Source: Archilochus colubris (taxonomy: Eukaryota; Chordata; Aves; Apodiformes; Trochilidae). From it: DNA of 64,000 nt. The notes under the pieces are model-generated. The model was not told the DNA's origin. It made no database searches and saw only the letters and a program-made list of their open reading frames with translations. Each line of letters begins with the position of its first letter. The first letter of the stretch is position 1. This document shows, piece by piece, positions 62,693 through 64,000 of this stretch. The translations under genes were made by a program, and so were the position numbers. The stretch lies in the NCBI GenBank assembly GCA_023079485.1, contig CM041085.1:31667121-31731120 (forward strand). Reading direction: 5' to 3'.

Positions 62693-63646
62693 TACCAGCA
62701 CAGGTATCAGCAGCATCAACCCTTTCAGTGAACAACCCCCACTGATGCCCATGCTCATCTTGCCAGCAGACAAGGCTTTTAATAAGGAAGCATTGCCTCA
62801 AAATAAGCCTGATTTGGTATGGTATGAAAACTCATCTCACATGTCAGGGTCTTGAAAGTAGTTTAAATTTCAGGGTGTGAAAATAGAATTGTTGTAGGTA
62901 TAAAAAGGATAACCAGGATAGTAGTTTCTTCTTCCATGGGTCACTTCCCATGGAAGCAGTAAAGTGGGGTCATGACTGATAGCTGCCGTATGATCTCAGT
63001 GTGCCTGGAACTTGTATAAATAAATGGAAATAACTTGGATATGTTATTCCCAATACAGAGATGCTTGTACCAGCAGTAGTCTGAGAAAGTACAGTCAAGG
63101 TTTTTGACATGAATTGAGTAGGGGAAATGCTACTGAATATGAGAAAAATAGCTTCCTCCAAGACAGAATTGAATGTTAAAGGACATTTGTGTAGCACATA
63201 CCAGTGAAGATAAGACAGATGAGTTTGACCTCCTTATACCTTTTAATGCAACCTGCTTTAAAATTCTGAAATGAGAAAAATGGTGATCACTAAAGTATAA
63301 AGAAAAATATACAATCCAGTTCCAGTAAAGATCTGTCCCTACACTATAAGAAAAAAAAAAAAAAGTGATTAAGGTTATTTAAATGCCATTGTACATGTCC
63401 ACTGGAACAAATGCCTGAATTATTACCACATTGGTAATAGTACCTGTCAAATGCAGTGCTTGACTGATCACTGCTATTAGAAGCAGCAGCCACTGTGATT
63501 AGATTAGCACTAAAAGACATACAAGTGTAAACAGCTATAACAGCAGTGATGTAGGAATACAATGCATGGAAACAGCAGTAACAAGTTCAGTGGCTGCTGC
63601 TCACTAGCTGGCAGCAGGGATGTGCTCTTTCTTTGTGGTGCTGGAC

Positions 63647-63829
63647 TCACATGACAACCATGATGTCTTCCAGTGGTTTTCTGGTCAGTGAGGGCACAGT
63701 AGCATCCTTCTTGGGATAGCCAACGGGGAGCAGCAAGAGTAGCTTCTCATTTGCTGGGCGCTGGAGCAGGACCCGCAGTTGGGGGCCACAGTTGAGGGGT
63801 GTGGAGGTCACAGTGTACAGACCCACGTT
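63647..63829 (-). CDS. IYD: Iodotyrosine deiodinase, last coding exon (partial gene)
   Basis: IYD is a membrane-anchored, FMN-dependent enzyme of the nitroreductase fold. It removes iodide from mono- and diiodotyrosine in the thyroid so that iodide can be reused for hormone synthesis. This exon encodes the last 60 residues: [16 protein letters not shown], then [19 protein letters not shown] and TRKPLEDIM before a TGA at 63647-63649. It aligns without gaps to the human C-terminus as I recall it (residues about 230-289). The Thr in the STPLNCGP motif (human Thr239) and the Arg in TRKPL (human Arg279), both described as FMN-contacting, are kept. The exon starts in phase 0 after the acceptor CCTTGTTGCAG (AG at 63831-63830). 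Upstream exons lie beyond the right edge. The terminal residue is Met where the human one is Val. Confidence 0.95.
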   Translation of the reverse strand, partial: NVGLYTVTSTPLNCGPQLRVLLQRPANEKLLLLLPVGYPKKDATVPSLTRKPLEDIMVVM

Positions 63830-64000
63830 CTGCAACAAGGTAGACATCAACACAGTGAGGGAGAGGCCTGTGCTTTATATCTGTACCCATTACTCTCACC
63901 AGACCTGCACACATTGTCATACTGACTAGCTCAGAAAGGCTACTTCATTAAGACTCACTGGCAGGTTTTGGAATTACTAATAGCTTCAACAGTATCATAA
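63830..64000 (-). other. IYD: IYD last intron (3' part)
   Basis: Sequence upstream of the IYD acceptor on the minus strand. It carries a short pyrimidine-rich stretch and TTGCAG at the exon edge. No further exon is seen before the window ends. Confidence 0.8.

Larger units (their letters stand above)
61501..63646 (-). other. Region downstream of IYD, including its 3' UTR
   Basis: The first several hundred bases left of the IYD stop codon must be its 3' untranslated region; the end cannot be fixed from sequence alone. Minus-strand polyadenylation-like hexamers are ATTAAA at 63242-63247 and AATAAA at 62270-62275, each followed by a T/G-rich segment. A strong CTCF core lies inside this stretch. 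Nothing else recognised. Confidence 0.5.

Overview
The window reads as nuclear DNA of a bird. It is AT-leaning, almost gene-free vertebrate sequence whose dominant dispersed repeats are CR1 LINEs, several with the diagnostic short tail of ATTCTATG units. Other sauropsids also carry CR1, so bird is a strong inference rather than proof. Nothing looks bacterial: there are no operons, no dense coding and no CRISPR array.

One protein-coding segment can be named with confidence. It is the last coding exon of iodotyrosine deiodinase (IYD) on the minus strand at 63647-63829, with a clean splice acceptor and stop codon. The other ~63 kb lie downstream of IYD. In amniotes I recall, IYD is followed on the same strand by PLEKHG1. 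A CpG-dense block at 23085-23650, with a GC box and a good minus-strand splice donor, is therefore a reasonable candidate for the first exon and promoter of the next gene, but this is inference.

Layout: 1-12 kb is unique AT-rich sequence with a possible hAT-type miniature element (3194-3330) and a perfect 20-bp palindrome around an E-box (8843-8862). CR1 copies lie at 12.05-12.58 kb (antisense), 24.18-24.85 kb (antisense), 27.80-29.83 kb (sense, about 2 kb, multiply broken), 39.63-39.82 kb (antisense), 55.59-55.83 kb (antisense) and 56.52-57.68 kb (sense, best preserved). A repeat-rich block of unclear class occupies 37.1-38.2 kb. A solo LTR of 322 bp with a perfect 6-bp target duplication is at 50395-50728.

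The least ordinary stretch is 55.3-61.5 kb. It holds a G/T-skewed degenerate minisatellite (period about 25-35 bp, best at 57690-60000), interrupted by two oppositely oriented CR1 pieces and a 13-bp perfect inverted repeat. A second, unrelated degenerate tandem array with a period near 148 bp follows at 60600-61500. I do not recognise either array as a named family. Three good matches to the CTCF core (46.5, 52.5 and 62.7 kb) suggest chromatin-boundary sites near IYD.

Coordinates of repeat edges are by eye and may be off by 5-20 bp. No alignment, repeat library or conservation data were available.
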